A DNA stretch of 64,000 nt from JBFMHP01 sp040752855 (GCA_040752855.1 JBFMHP010000032.1:1-64000); one strand, 5' to 3'. Shown: positions 51,306 to 60,281, numbered from the stretch's first letter. A program made the numbers and translations. Notes: a model not told the origin generated them from the sequence alone.

Positions 51306-51653
51306 CTACATGATCTTGCTGTCGAGATCGTAGAGCTTTTTCCGCTGTTCTTGGTCGGGCGCGGCGTGTTGTTTCAAGTAGGGTAGCAGCCGCGCCTTCT
51401 CATCACTGCTCAGGCCGCCCTTCATTTGCTGATGGTTCAGGCCGCGCTCCATCAAGGTCAACAAACGTTCCCACTGAAAATACTGGTACCTGGCGGGGTT
51501 GACGGGGGAATGGCAGCCTCCGCACTTTGTGCTGTAGAGCTGCGCCTCTTCCGTGCCCGCATCGGGCAGGCCTGCGCAAGCCGTTAGGAGCGCGCTCAAG
51601 CTCGCGGCAGCGAGGATGGTCCGGGTACGGGGGTTTGCGGGTGATCTGCGCAC
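51306..51653 (-). CDS. small c-type heme lipoprotein downstream of a sigma-54 two-component system
   Basis: The 115-residue protein has a lipoprotein signal (LLTAC, lipidated Cys26) and a single heme motif C44-G-G-C47-H48. A candidate axial ligand is Met77 in NHQQMKGGLS, and the region around it ends in LSSDEKARLLPYLKQHA, the usual last helix of class I cytochrome c. It should sit in the periplasm on a membrane. It lies only 24 bases downstream of the NtrC-type regulator on the same strand, so it is probably co-transcribed. Its partner is unknown. Confidence 0.85.
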   Translation of the reverse strand: MRRSPANPRTRTILAAASLSALLTACAGLPDAGTEEAQLYSTKCGGCHSPVNPARYQYFQWERLLTLMERGLNHQQMKGGLSSDEKARLLPYLKQHAAPDQEQRKKLYDLDSKIM

Positions 51654-51677
51654 GTTGGGTCTCCGTGATGCGTGAGG

Positions 51678-53030
51678 TTATTGCAGGTGATACTTTTCCA
51701 GCCGGTAATCCAGCGTGTGGCGCGTGATGCCGAGCAGGCGGGCGGCCTGGGTCTTGTTGCCGTGCGTGCGCTGTAAGGCCTGTTCGAGCAGGGCTTGCTC
51801 CAGTTCCGCGAGGTTTACGCCTTCGGGCGGCAGTTCCCATTTGCGCACCGCGGCCGGCTGGTTGGCGGCGAGGTCGAATTGGATCAGCTCCGGGGTGAGT
51901 TCGCGCCCGCCGTAGAGCAGCGCCCAGCGCTCGCAGAGGTTCTTCAACTGGCGCACGTTGCCGGGCCACGGGTGATTTTCCAGGGACTTGGCGGCGGCGG
52001 GCGTGAGCGTGCAGGGTTTGCGGTTGTGGTTGGCCGCGCCCTGGGCGATGAACCGGTTGGCCAGCGGCACGATGTCCTCGCGGCGCTCGCGCAGGGCCGG
52101 CAGATTGAGCGTGATGACGCTCAGGCGGTAATAGAGATCCTCGCGGAATTCACCTTCCTGCATCATGCTGTGCAGATTGCGATGGGTGGCGGCGATGACG
52201 CGCACGTCGACCTGGCGCGGGGTGTCGGCGCCGATCGCTTGGATCTCGCCTTCTTGCAGAAAGCGCAGCAGCTTGACCTGGGCGTTGAGCGGCAGGTCGC
52301 CGATTTCATCCAGCAGCAAAGTGCCGCCGTTGGCGGCGAGGATGCGCCCTTCGCGCGCGTGGATGGCGCCGGTGAAGGCCCCCTTGGTGTGACCGAACAA
52401 TTCGGCTTCGACCAGGTGCTCGGGCAGCGCGCCGCAATTGACCACCACCCAAGGCCCGTTGGCGCGCTTGGAGTGCTTGTGGATGGAGAGCGCCAAGTGT
52501 TCCTTGCCGGTGCCGGTTTCGCCGCAGATCAGCACGCTGGCGTCGGTGTCGGCGATGCTCATCGCCTGGGTGTAGACGGCCTGCACCGGCGCCGCGCTGC
52601 TCTGGAGCTCTTCCAATTGCCGCGTGGCGAGCGCCTGGCGCAGGCGGCGGTTCTCGCCCTTGAGTTCCGCGACCTTTAGCGCGCGGCTGAGGGATGACAG
52701 GATCTGTTCTTCGCGGAAGGGTTTGACCAGGAAATCGAAGGCACCGGTCTTCATGATCTCGACCGCGCCTTCGACGCTGGCATAAGCGGTCATCACGATG
52801 ACGATGGCCGCCGGGTCGAGTTCCAGTACCCGTTGCAGCAAGGCGCGCCCATCGGTCAGCGGCATGCGCAGGTCGGTGAGCAGGAGGTCGGGGGAGTGTT
52901 CTTGGAACAGCTTCAGGGCCTCGGTGCCATGACGGGCCTGCAGGGTACGATAGCCGGCGTCTTCCAGCTGCATCGCCAGGACTTCGCGGATACCGGCATC
53001 GTCATCGGCAATCAGGATCAGGGGGGACAT
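51678..53030 (-). CDS. sigma-54-dependent response regulator (NtrC family)
   Basis: The 450-residue protein has a receiver domain (about 1-120) with acidic residues Asp9-Asp11 and phospho-acceptor Asp53 (LTDLRMP), a central AAA+ domain with Walker A GETGTGKE near 169-176, the sigma-54 contact motif GAFTGA near 219-224, and a C-terminal Fis-type helix-turn-helix (GNKTQAARLLGITRHTLDYR). All functional motifs are intact, so it should activate sigma-54 promoters. It follows the kinase gene after one base. The target is unknown; PilR, ZraR and related regulators share this layout. Confidence 0.95.
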   Translation of the reverse strand: MSPLILIADDDAGIREVLAMQLEDAGYRTLQARHGTEALKLFQEHSPDLLLTDLRMPLTDGRALLQRVLELDPAAIVIVMTAYASVEGAVEIMKTGAFDFLVKPFREEQILSSLSRALKVAELKGENRRLRQALATRQLEELQSSAAPVQAVYTQAMSIADTDASVLICGETGTGKEHLALSIHKHSKRANGPWVVVNCGALPEHLVEAELFGHTKGAFTGAIHAREGRILAANGGTLLLDEIGDLPLNAQVKLLRFLQEGEIQAIGADTPRQVDVRVIAATHRNLHSMMQEGEFREDLYYRLSVITLNLPALRERREDIVPLANRFIAQGAANHNRKPCTLTPAAAKSLENHPWPGNVRQLKNLCERWALLYGGRELTPELIQFDLAANQPAAVRKWELPPEGVNLAELEQALLEQALQRTHGNKTQAARLLGITRHTLDYRLEKYHLQ

Positions 53031-53031
53031 C

Positions 53032-54144
53032 TCATGCCTCGGGAATCTTCAGGATGAATTTGGTAACGCCGTTTTCGCTCTCACACCCCAGTGTACCATT
53101 GTGCGCCTCGGCGATGCGCGCCCCGATGGCCAGGCCGAGTCCGGTGCCCTCGGCGCGGGTGGTGAAAAACGGTTCGAACAAATGGATTTTTACCTCGAAG
53201 GGAATGGTCGGCCCCTCGTTTTCCACGATCAGTTCCCAGTGCCCCTGCTGGAAGCGGGACTGAAGCTTGATGACGCTGCCGGCGGTGGCGAAGTCGATGG
53301 CGTTGAGCAGCAGATTCATGACCAATTGACGCAACTGGTCCTCGTCGCCCAGGATCTGCCGGGCGCCCGTGTTATCCAGCGCCAGCTGTATCGAGAGATT
53401 GTGGTCGAGGGCTTGTTGCTGGAGCGAATCGGTGAGCAGGGTGAGCAACGGCTCGGGATTCAGCGGCGTGAGCGTGGTGCTCGGCGGCTTGGCAAACAGC
53501 AGCACATGGGTGGTGATTTCGTCGAGTCGGGCGATCTCGCTTTGCAGCCGGCCGAGCAGGATTTCTCCGCGCTCCGGATGGGTGTGGAGGGTGCGGCGCA
53601 GCAGATCGACCGCCCCCTGCATGCTGGTCAGAGGGTTGCGGATCTCATGCGCGATGCCGGCGGCCATGTGTCCGAGCGCGGCCAGTTGCTCGGCGCGGCG
53701 CGCCCGTTCGTAGCTGGCCTTGAGCTGCTGGAGCGCGTGGTCGCGTTCCTGCGCGGTGCGCCGGTGTTTTTCCAGCTCATCGCGAATCCGGTCGCGCAGC
53801 CAGCCGGTGGTCGTGCCCACCACCAGCAGCAGCACCATGTCGCTGATCACCGGGATGTTGAACATGTATTCGATATGCAGGTGCGGCACCAGATAATGCG
53901 GATATAGCGCCGCGGCCACGCAGCCGATGCCGATCCCGCCGTAGAGTCCGGCGACGAATCCGGCCAAGATCACCGGTATGAAAAACAGCTTCTGGGTGGT
54001 GACCATGAGAAATGACATTTCCGGGATCACCATGCTGTTGTGGGCGATGGTGATGCCGGTCAGCAGGCTGATGATGATGGTCCACTGCGTGCGCTTCGAG
54101 AACTCGAAAAAAAGGTAGGCGATGGAGTGTACTTTGTATTTCAT
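53032..54144 (-). CDS. membrane histidine kinase partner of the NtrC-type regulator
   Basis: I choose the start MKYKVHSIAYLFFEFSK at 54144, giving 370 residues. The first 115 residues form several membrane spans without a periplasmic domain, a topology suited to sensing membrane or intramembrane signals. A coiled-coil linker (about 115-155) leads to the phospho-acceptor His166 in AAGIAHEIRNPLTSM and an HATPase domain with N box NLLLNAIDFA and G boxes including GLGLAIGARIAEAHNG. No PAS domain is seen. It diverges from argJ with 127 bases between the starts. Confidence 0.92.
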   Translation of the reverse strand: MKYKVHSIAYLFFEFSKRTQWTIIISLLTGITIAHNSMVIPEMSFLMVTTQKLFFIPVILAGFVAGLYGGIGIGCVAAALYPHYLVPHLHIEYMFNIPVISDMVLLLVVGTTTGWLRDRIRDELEKHRRTAQERDHALQQLKASYERARRAEQLAALGHMAAGIAHEIRNPLTSMQGAVDLLRRTLHTHPERGEILLGRLQSEIARLDEITTHVLLFAKPPSTTLTPLNPEPLLTLLTDSLQQQALDHNLSIQLALDNTGARQILGDEDQLRQLVMNLLLNAIDFATAGSVIKLQSRFQQGHWELIVENEGPTIPFEVKIHLFEPFFTTRAEGTGLGLAIGARIAEAHNGTLGCESENGVTKFILKIPEA

Positions 54145-54271
54145 GCCAGTGCGCGAAGTGAAGTAGAATGCCGCAATTTGCGGTGGTTTCAGTGTATCAT
54201 TGCTGCGTCCGGCGCCGAAAGCGGACGGATGCAGCGCGCGTGTGATTTGATGTTTTTCGGAGGAATGAAAG

Positions 54272-55492
54272 ATGGCAGTTGGGCTCACTGGTTTGCCCGA
54301 GATGTACCCGGTGGCGGGTGTGCGGTTAGGTACGACATGCGCGGGGATCAAGCGTCAAAACCGACGCGATCTGGTGCTGATCGAAATCGCTTCCGGCGCG
54401 AGTTGCGCGGCGGTGTACACTCGTAACGCCTTCTGCGCCGCTCCGGTGCTCGTTGCCCGGGAGCATCAGGCCAAGGCCGCGCCGCGTTATCTGCTGATCA
54501 ATACCGGCAATGCGAATGCCGGCACCGGCCGGCAGGGGCTGGAGGATGCGTTGAGCTGCTGCCGCAAGGCCGCCGAGGTCGCCGGCTGCGCGCCGGAGGC
54601 GATCCTGCCGTTTTCCACCGGCGTAATCGGCGAACCGCTGCCGGTCAATACCATCGGCAACGCCATCCCTGCCGCGTACGCCAAGCTCACGGAGCAGGGC
54701 TGGACGGATGCGGCCCACGGCATCATGACGACCGACACGGTGCCCAAGGGTGCCTCCAGGCGCATCGAGATCGACGGGCACACCGTCACGGTGACCGGTA
54801 TCGCCAAGGGGTCGGGCATGATCCGGCCCGATATGGCGACCATGCTAGCCTATGTCGCCACTGATGCAAAACTGCCGCAGGCGTTGCTGCAGCACTGTTT
54901 GCGCGATGCGGTCGAACACTCGTTCAACCGGATCACGGTCGACGGCGATACCTCCACCAATGATGCCTGCGTGCTGATTGCCACCGGGCGCAGCAGCCTG
55001 CCGGTGGTGGAGTCCGCCTCGGCCCTCGCTTATGCGCGCATTTATGCCGCGGTGCGCGAAGTCTGCGAAGAGCTGGCGCAGAAGATCGTGCGCGACGGCG
55101 AGGGCGCGACCAAGTTGATCACCATTGATGTGAGCGAGGCGGCGGATGAACAGGAATGCGCGGCCGTGGCCTACACCGTGGCGCATTCGCCCTTGGTGAA
55201 GACGGCATTCTTCGCCAGCGATCCGAACTGGGGGCGCATTCTCGCGGCGGTCGGCCGCGCGGGGTTGCGCAATCTGGCGCTGGAGAAGATCGAGATCTAT
55301 CTGGACGATGTCTGCATCGTGCGTGACGGCGGCCGCGCCAAAGACTATACCGAGGCGGCCGGGCGTGAAGTCATGGCCCGCGATGAGATTGCTATCCGCA
55401 TCAAGCTCGGACGCGGTGCGGCGCGCACGCGGGTGTGGACCTGCGATTTCAGCTACGACTATGTGAAGATCAATGCCGAGTATCGCACCTAA
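54272..55492 (+). CDS. argJ: ArgJ, glutamate/ornithine N-acetyltransferase
   Basis: ArgJ transfers acetyl from acetylornithine to glutamate, recycling acetyl in arginine synthesis, and some forms also use acetyl-CoA. The 406-residue precursor self-cleaves between Ala189 and Thr190 in KGSGMIRPDMATMLA, where Thr190 becomes the N-terminal nucleophile. Other landmarks are TRNAFCAAPV near 50-59 and STGVIGEPLPV near 115-125. A CGGAGGAATG ribosome site precedes the ATG. It is divergent from the histidine kinase gene. Confidence 0.97.
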   Translation: MAVGLTGLPEMYPVAGVRLGTTCAGIKRQNRRDLVLIEIASGASCAAVYTRNAFCAAPVLVAREHQAKAAPRYLLINTGNANAGTGRQGLEDALSCCRKAAEVAGCAPEAILPFSTGVIGEPLPVNTIGNAIPAAYAKLTEQGWTDAAHGIMTTDTVPKGASRRIEIDGHTVTVTGIAKGSGMIRPDMATMLAYVATDAKLPQALLQHCLRDAVEHSFNRITVDGDTSTNDACVLIATGRSSLPVVESASALAYARIYAAVREVCEELAQKIVRDGEGATKLITIDVSEAADEQECAAVAYTVAHSPLVKTAFFASDPNWGRILAAVGRAGLRNLALEKIEIYLDDVCIVRDGGRAKDYTEAAGREVMARDEIAIRIKLGRGAARTRVWTCDFSYDYVKINAEYRT

Positions 55493-55522
55493 GATGTTTC
55501 GGCACCCAAGGCCGCCGCAAGC

Positions 55523-56470
55523 GTGAAACGTGAGCTGCATGTGGCCGCGGCGGTGATCCGCGATGCCGAGGGTCGTGTGCTCATCACCCAGCGGCCGCCG
55601 CACAAGCATCAGGGCGGTTGCTGGGAGTTTCCCGGCGGCAAGGTGGAGGCGGAGGAATCCGTCGAGCAGGCCTTGCGGCGCGAACTCGAGGAGGAGCTGG
55701 GCATCCGCGTGCTCGAGGCCGAGCCGTTGATCCGCATCCCGTATGAATACCCGGAGCATCGCGTGGTGCTCGACGTCTGGCAGGTCATGCGGTTTGAAGG
55801 AGAGGCGCACGGGCGCGAAGGCCAGCCGCTGCGCTGGGTGGGAAGCGATGACTTGCGCGCCTATACCTTTCCTGCGGCGAATCTGCCGATCATCGCGGCG
55901 GCGCGGCTGCCCGACCGCTATCTGATCACCCCGGAGCCCGGCGGGGATGCTTCGCGTTTCCTGCTGCTGCTCGAGCAATCGTTACGCAGTGGCATCCGCC
56001 TGGTGCAGCTGCGCTGCAAGACGTTGGGCGAATCCTCGTATGTGAAATTGGCGCGTCAGGCGCTCGAACTCTGCGCGCGGTATCGCGCGCAACTGCTGCT
56101 TAACGCCGCGCCTGAACTGCTGGTGGAGGTGCCGGCGCACGGGGTGCATTTGAGCAGCGCGCAGCTGTGGTCCCATCAAACACGTCCGGTCGCCGCCGAT
56201 CAGTGGCTTGCAGCTTCCTGTCACACGGAACGGGATTTGCACCATGCTCGCGCCATCGGGGTGGATTTCGCCGTTGTTTCGCCGGTGCACGCCACCGCAA
56301 CGCATCCTGATGCGGCGCCGTTGGGCTGGGAGTCTTTCGCGCGCTTGGCCGCCCAGGCCGGCATGCCGGTCTATGCCCTGGGCGGAATGGGATTGCAGCA
56401 TCTGGCGCAGGCCAAGCGCTGCGGCGCGCAGGGTATCGCCGCCATCTCGGCCCTGTGGGGCGCGCATTGA
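55523..56470 (+). CDS. Nudix hydrolase fused to a ThiE/TenI-like domain
   Basis: The 315-residue GTG-started protein has a MutT-like Nudix domain (about 1-130), with an intact box in GGKVEAEESVEQALRRELEEELG (spelled here in parts: GGKVEAEESV then RRELEEELG), and a C-terminal TIM-barrel domain (about 131-312) like thiamine-phosphate synthase. Nudix enzymes of this kind clean up 8-oxo-dGTP. In the ThiE-like domain the usual NDR motif reads LLNAAPE and the GVHLGQxD motif reads GVHLSSAQL, so metal- and pyrophosphate-binding residues are missing. This architecture is widespread in gammaproteobacteria. It lies 30 bases after argJ. Confidence 0.92.
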   Translation: MKRELHVAAAVIRDAEGRVLITQRPPHKHQGGCWEFPGGKVEAEESVEQALRRELEEELGIRVLEAEPLIRIPYEYPEHRVVLDVWQVMRFEGEAHGREGQPLRWVGSDDLRAYTFPAANLPIIAAARLPDRYLITPEPGGDASRFLLLLEQSLRSGIRLVQLRCKTLGESSYVKLARQALELCARYRAQLLLNAAPELLVEVPAHGVHLSSAQLWSHQTRPVAADQWLAASCHTERDLHHARAIGVDFAVVSPVHATATHPDAAPLGWESFARLAAQAGMPVYALGGMGLQHLAQAKRCGAQGIAAISALWGAH

Positions 56471-56540
56471 GGAACCGCTGATTTATTAGAGGTTCCGTGC
56501 TCCGAAAATTCCCGGATGGGATTATTCAGAGCATCCTAAA
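56471..56540. other. short convergent intergenic region with a dyad
   Basis: GGAACC at 56471-56476 and GGTTCC at 56491-56496 can pair across a 14-base loop. The region separates the convergent Nudix/ThiE-like gene and yacG. Without a T-run a terminator call is weak. Confidence 0.35.
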
Positions 56541-56720
56541 TCAATGACGGGGTTCCGGCTCGGGCGGGGCGGGTTCACCCGGGATGCGATGGGACTCACT
56601 CGCCCATTCGCCGAGGTCGATCAGCTGACAGCGGCGGCTGCAAAATGGCCGTGTGGGGTTGTCAGGCGACCACGGCACTTCCTTCCCGCACTGCGGACAT
56701 TTGACCTTCAGATCGCGCAT
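56541..56720 (-). CDS. yacG: YacG, DNA gyrase inhibitor zinc protein
   Basis: This 59-residue protein reads MRDLKVKCPQCGKEVPW at its start and carries four Cys zinc ligands, Cys8, Cys11, Cys27 and Cys31 (C-x2-C then C-x3-C), the YacG signature; the second pair is in RPFCSRRCQLIDLGEWA. YacG binds the GyrB subunit and blocks DNA binding by gyrase in E. coli. The tail is Pro/Glu-rich. The gene overlaps the end of zapD by 13 bases, so translation is probably coupled. The order coaE-zapD-yacG matches E. coli. Confidence 0.94.
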   Translation of the reverse strand: MRDLKVKCPQCGKEVPWSPDNPTRPFCSRRCQLIDLGEWASESHRIPGEPAPPEPEPRH

Positions 56721-57502
56721 AGCGTGAGTTGGAAACGGATGTTCCGGTTGGCTTGCTGCGGGCGCTGTGTCAGCGACGGTTCCATGAAACGCACGGTGAA
56801 GCGGTGGCGTCCGGCGCTGATCTCGGGGAACAGCGTTTGCTCGCCCGACAAGGTGACGCGGATTAGCTGGTAGTGGGTGGTGCTGTCCAGCGACTCCTGG
56901 AAAAAGCCGTTTTCGGCCTCGACGTTTTTGGGGATGGCGCTTTTGCGGATCAGGCTGATCAGCAACTCGTTGGATTGCCGCACGGACTGCAGGGCCTGGT
57001 ACCAGGTTTTCAGTTCGTATTGGCGCGTCTCGGCGGGTTGCTCCAGCCAGTAATGGAGCATGGGCAGATCGAAGTCGCAGGTGCCGCCGGCGATGCTGGC
57101 GCGCTGGCGCATGGAGTTGAGCAGTTCATTCTGGCGCAGTTCCTGGCCGAAGATGCCGCTGCTGCTGAGCAGCTGGTCGGAGTAGATCGAAAGCTCGTGC
57201 AGAATCTTCTCCAATTGCGCGATATCGACGCCGCGCACCTCCTTCAGCCGGCTGAGGTTGGCGGTGTGGCGCTCCATTTCCTTGACGTATTCCTTTTTGA
57301 GGTCGGCGCGGTTGAGCACGCTGAGCGTTTCCAGCAGCGCCTCGAGCGCGCTGCGGCTGTCCCAGGTGGTTTTGCCTGCCAGGAAATGGTCGCTCTTCTG
57401 GAACAGATGTTCCAGTCGCAACAAAGTTCTCACGCGCTCATTGAGCGGTTGTTCGAAAACAATGGTCTGTGACACCGGTGGTTCCGTGGTTGTGCTTGTC
57501 AA
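56708..57502 (-). CDS. zapD: ZapD, Z-ring associated protein
   Basis: ZapD bundles FtsZ filaments by binding the FtsZ C-terminal tail. The 264-residue mostly helical N-terminal half (FEQPLNERVRTLLRLEHLF near 16-34) and beta-rich C-terminal half (YQLIRVTLSGEQTLFPEISA near 215-234) match the DUF1342 family. It is flanked by coaE and yacG. It overlaps yacG by 13 bases at its 3' end. Confidence 0.94.
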   Translation of the reverse strand: MTSTTTEPPVSQTIVFEQPLNERVRTLLRLEHLFQKSDHFLAGKTTWDSRSALEALLETLSVLNRADLKKEYVKEMERHTANLSRLKEVRGVDIAQLEKILHELSIYSDQLLSSSGIFGQELRQNELLNSMRQRASIAGGTCDFDLPMLHYWLEQPAETRQYELKTWYQALQSVRQSNELLISLIRKSAIPKNVEAENGFFQESLDSTTHYQLIRVTLSGEQTLFPEISAGRHRFTVRFMEPSLTQRPQQANRNIRFQLTLCAI

Positions 57503-57545
57503 GCCGGTAATTGTCTAACACTTTGCCGGTTCTGACAAACCCCTT

Positions 57546-58157
57546 TTACGGGCGCGGTTCGCGGGCGGAGGCGAGCTGGAGATACTTGGCGTGCAGCGCG
57601 CGCACCTCGGCTTCCAGGTGTGCGAGATCGGCGTCGTTGCGCAGGATGTCATCGGCGCGGCTTAGGCGCTCCGCGCGTGAGACCTGGGTGGCCATGATCG
57701 CCTGGGCTTGCGCGGGGGTGATGTGGTCGCGCGCGCAGGTCCGTTGCAGTTGCAACGTTTCCGGGAGGTCGATGACCAGCACGCGGTGCACCATGGTGTT
57801 CTGGCCGGTCTCCAGCAAAAGCGGGATGGCCATGACGCAATAAGGTGTATTCAGATTCGCGGCCTGCTCGCGCATGCGGGCGCGGATGCGCGGGTGCAGG
57901 ATGGCCTCCAGCCGGCGGCGCTGCTCGGGATCGGCGAAGACGATCTCGCGCAGTTTGCCGCGATCGAGCGTGCCGTTTGGTTGCAGCATGTGCGCGCCGA
58001 AGGCCTGTACGATCTCATCCAAGGCAGGCTCGCCGGGGGCGACCACCTCACGTGCGACGATATCGGCATCGATCACCGGAACGCCCAGTGCGGCGAAGAG
58101 TTTCGAGACGGTGGATTTCCCGCTGCCGATGCCGCCCGTTAGCCCAACGATCAGCAT
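57546..58157 (-). CDS. coaE: CoaE, dephospho-CoA kinase
   Basis: CoaE phosphorylates dephospho-CoA in the last step of coenzyme A synthesis. The 203-residue P-loop kinase has GLTGGIGSGKSTVSKLF near 6-22, the aspartate in VIDADIVAREVV near 32-43, and the lid region. It sits between pilD and zapD, the standard order. Confidence 0.96.
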   Translation of the reverse strand: MLIVGLTGGIGSGKSTVSKLFAALGVPVIDADIVAREVVAPGEPALDEIVQAFGAHMLQPNGTLDRGKLREIVFADPEQRRRLEAILHPRIRARMREQAANLNTPYCVMAIPLLLETGQNTMVHRVLVIDLPETLQLQRTCARDHITPAQAQAIMATQVSRAERLSRADDILRNDADLAHLEAEVRALHAKYLQLASAREPRP

Positions 58158-58181
58158 GGCACGGACTCCCGGGCGCGCATC

Positions 58182-59057
58182 TCAGTGAATCCCGGCGAAC
58201 TGGAAATAGAGCTGAATGACGTCCTCGCCCCAAAGCAGGGCGAGCCAGCCGGCCGCGGCCAGATAGGGGCCGAAGGGAATCGGGATGCTGCGATCGCGGC
58301 CGCGGAAGACGATCAGCGCGATGCCGACGATGGCGCCGACCAGCGACGACAGCAGGATGACCACGGGCAGCATCTTCCACCCCAGCCACGCGCCGAGCAT
58401 GCCCAGCAGTTTGAAATCGCCATAGCCCATGCCTTCCTTGCCGGTGAGCAGCTTGAACAGCCAATACACCGACCACAGGGCCAGGTAGCCGGCGGCGGCG
58501 CCGATGATGGCGGCAGATGGGGCGACGAACAGGCCGAAGATGCTGAGCAACAGCCCCAGCCAGAGCATCGGCAGGGTGATGGCGTCCGGCAGGAGCGTGG
58601 TATCGAAATCGATCACGGCCAAGGCGATCAGGGACCAGGTCAGCATGACGGCGAATACCGCCTGCCAGCCAAAGCCGAAGTGAGCGGCGGTCACGGCGGT
58701 GAGGATGGCGGTGGCGAGCTCGATGATCGGATAGCGGAGGGAGATCCCGCTGCCGCAGCCCGCGCACTTGCCGCGCAGGAAAAGATAGCTCAGCACCGGA
58801 ATGTTCTCGTATGCGCGGATCAGGTGCCCGCAGTGCGGGCACCGCGAGGCCGGAAGGATGAGATTGAATTTCTCCCTCGGCTTCTCGTCTTGCGGCAGCT
58901 TCAGGAAATCGCGGCACTGGCTGTGCCATTGGCGGTCGAGCATCACCGGCAGGCGCAGGATCACGACGTTGAGAAAGCTTCCAACGAGCAAGCCGAACAG
59001 AAAGGCGACGATGACAAAAGCGGTCGGCGTCGCCTCCAGATAATGCAGCAGTTCCAT
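58182..59057 (-). CDS. pilD: PilD, prepilin peptidase and N-methyltransferase
   Basis: PilD cuts the leader from prepilins at the inner membrane and methylates the new N-terminus. The 291-residue polytopic protein has the zinc-type pairs C73-P-H-C76 and C98-A-G-C101 in its N-terminal cytoplasmic domain and the two aspartyl-protease motifs, VIDFDTTLLPD near 145-155 and GYGDFKLLGMLG near 209-220. It is third in pilB-pilC-pilD and lies 3 bases after pilC. Confidence 0.96.
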   Translation of the reverse strand: MELLHYLEATPTAFVIVAFLFGLLVGSFLNVVILRLPVMLDRQWHSQCRDFLKLPQDEKPREKFNLILPASRCPHCGHLIRAYENIPVLSYLFLRGKCAGCGSGISLRYPIIELATAILTAVTAAHFGFGWQAVFAVMLTWSLIALAVIDFDTTLLPDAITLPMLWLGLLLSIFGLFVAPSAAIIGAAAGYLALWSVYWLFKLLTGKEGMGYGDFKLLGMLGAWLGWKMLPVVILLSSLVGAIVGIALIVFRGRDRSIPIPFGPYLAAAGWLALLWGEDVIQLYFQFAGIH

Positions 59058-59060
59058 CGA

Positions 59061-60281
59061 TTAGACGACGGAGCCCATCTTGAAGATCGGCAGGTACATC
59101 GCGATGACCAGGGTGCCGATCAGCACGCCCAGCACGGCCATGATCAAGGGCTCCAACAGGCTGCTCAGACCGTCGACGGCGTCATCGACCTCCTGTTCAT
59201 AGAAGTCGGCTACCTTGGTGAGCATCCCATCGAGCGAACCGGTTTCCTCGCCGATGGCTACCATTTGCAGCACCATGTTCGGAAAGAGCTGGGTCTGGCG
59301 CATGGTGATGTTGAGTTGCTGACCGGTCGATACTTCATCGCGCATGCGCAGGATGGCGTTGCCGTAGAGGCGGTTGCCCACGGTGCCGGCCACTGTGGCC
59401 ATGGCCTCGACCAGAGGCACACCGGCGGCAAACATCGTGGACAGGGTGCGGGCGAAGCGCGCGATCACTGCCTTGAGCAGGATGCCGCCGATGATCGGCA
59501 GTTTGAGTGAATATCTGTCGATGGCGAAGTTGAACGGCTCCGAGGTTTCCTTGAGTTTTTTGATTCCAATAACAGCAGCGATGATGCCGCCGAAGATCGC
59601 CCACCAATATTCCTGGAAGATCTTGGAAAGAGCGATGACCATCTTGGTCAGCGCCGGCAAGTCGCCGCCGAAGCTCTTGAACAACTCCTCGAAGGTGGGA
59701 ATGACGAAGATCAGGAGGATAGCCGTGATGATGAAGGCGACCACGATGACCGCGGTGGGGTAAAACAACGCCTTCTTGACCTTGGACTTGATCGCCTCGG
59801 TCTTTTCCATGTAGGTGGCCAGGCGGTGCAGCAGATTTTCCAGGATACCCGCCTGTTCACCGGCGTGGACCAGGTTGCAGAACAGGCTGTCGAAATGCTT
59901 CGGATGCTTGGCGAGCGCCTCGGCCAAGGTGGTGCCGCCTTCGATGTCGGTTTTGATCGTCAGCAGCAACTCGCGCATCGAGGGATTCTCGTGGCCCTTG
60001 GCGACGATTTCGAAGGACTGCACCAGCGGCACGCCGGCCGACATCATGGTGGCCAGCTGGCGGCTGAAGACGGCGATGTCCTTGGTCTGGATCTTTTTCT
60101 TGCCGCCGCCGAACAGCGGCGCCGTCTTTTTCTTGATCTTGGTGGGATTGATGCCCTGGCGCCGCAACTCCGCCTTGACCAAGGCGATGCTGGAAGCGTT
60201 GATCTCGCCTTTGACGGGATTGCCTTTCTTGCTGATGCCTTCCCAGGTGAAGGTATCGGTTTTGACTGCTGTTTGTGCCAT
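59061..60281 (-). CDS. pilC: PilC, type IV pilus inner-membrane platform protein
   Basis: PilC is the platform on which the pilus assembly ATPase acts. The 406-residue protein has the two T2SSF domains, each followed by membrane spans; the first repeat includes FSRQLATMMSAGVPLVQSFEI near 66-86 and the second FARTLSTMFAAGVPLVEAM near 270-288. The block AIGEETGSLDGMLTKVADFYEQEV near 350-373 is diagnostic. It follows pilB after 3 bases. Confidence 0.97.
   Translation of the reverse strand: MAQTAVKTDTFTWEGISKKGNPVKGEINASSIALVKAELRRQGINPTKIKKKTAPLFGGGKKKIQTKDIAVFSRQLATMMSAGVPLVQSFEIVAKGHENPSMRELLLTIKTDIEGGTTLAEALAKHPKHFDSLFCNLVHAGEQAGILENLLHRLATYMEKTEAIKSKVKKALFYPTAVIVVAFIITAILLIFVIPTFEELFKSFGGDLPALTKMVIALSKIFQEYWWAIFGGIIAAVIGIKKLKETSEPFNFAIDRYSLKLPIIGGILLKAVIARFARTLSTMFAAGVPLVEAMATVAGTVGNRLYGNAILRMRDEVSTGQQLNITMRQTQLFPNMVLQMVAIGEETGSLDGMLTKVADFYEQEVDDAVDGLSSLLEPLIMAVLGVLIGTLVIAMYLPIFKMGSVV

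Noticed and set aside
58185..59510. 441-residue plus-strand frame opposite pilD and pilC
   Set aside because: Charged, repetitive antisense product; pilD and pilC motifs on the other strand are intact.
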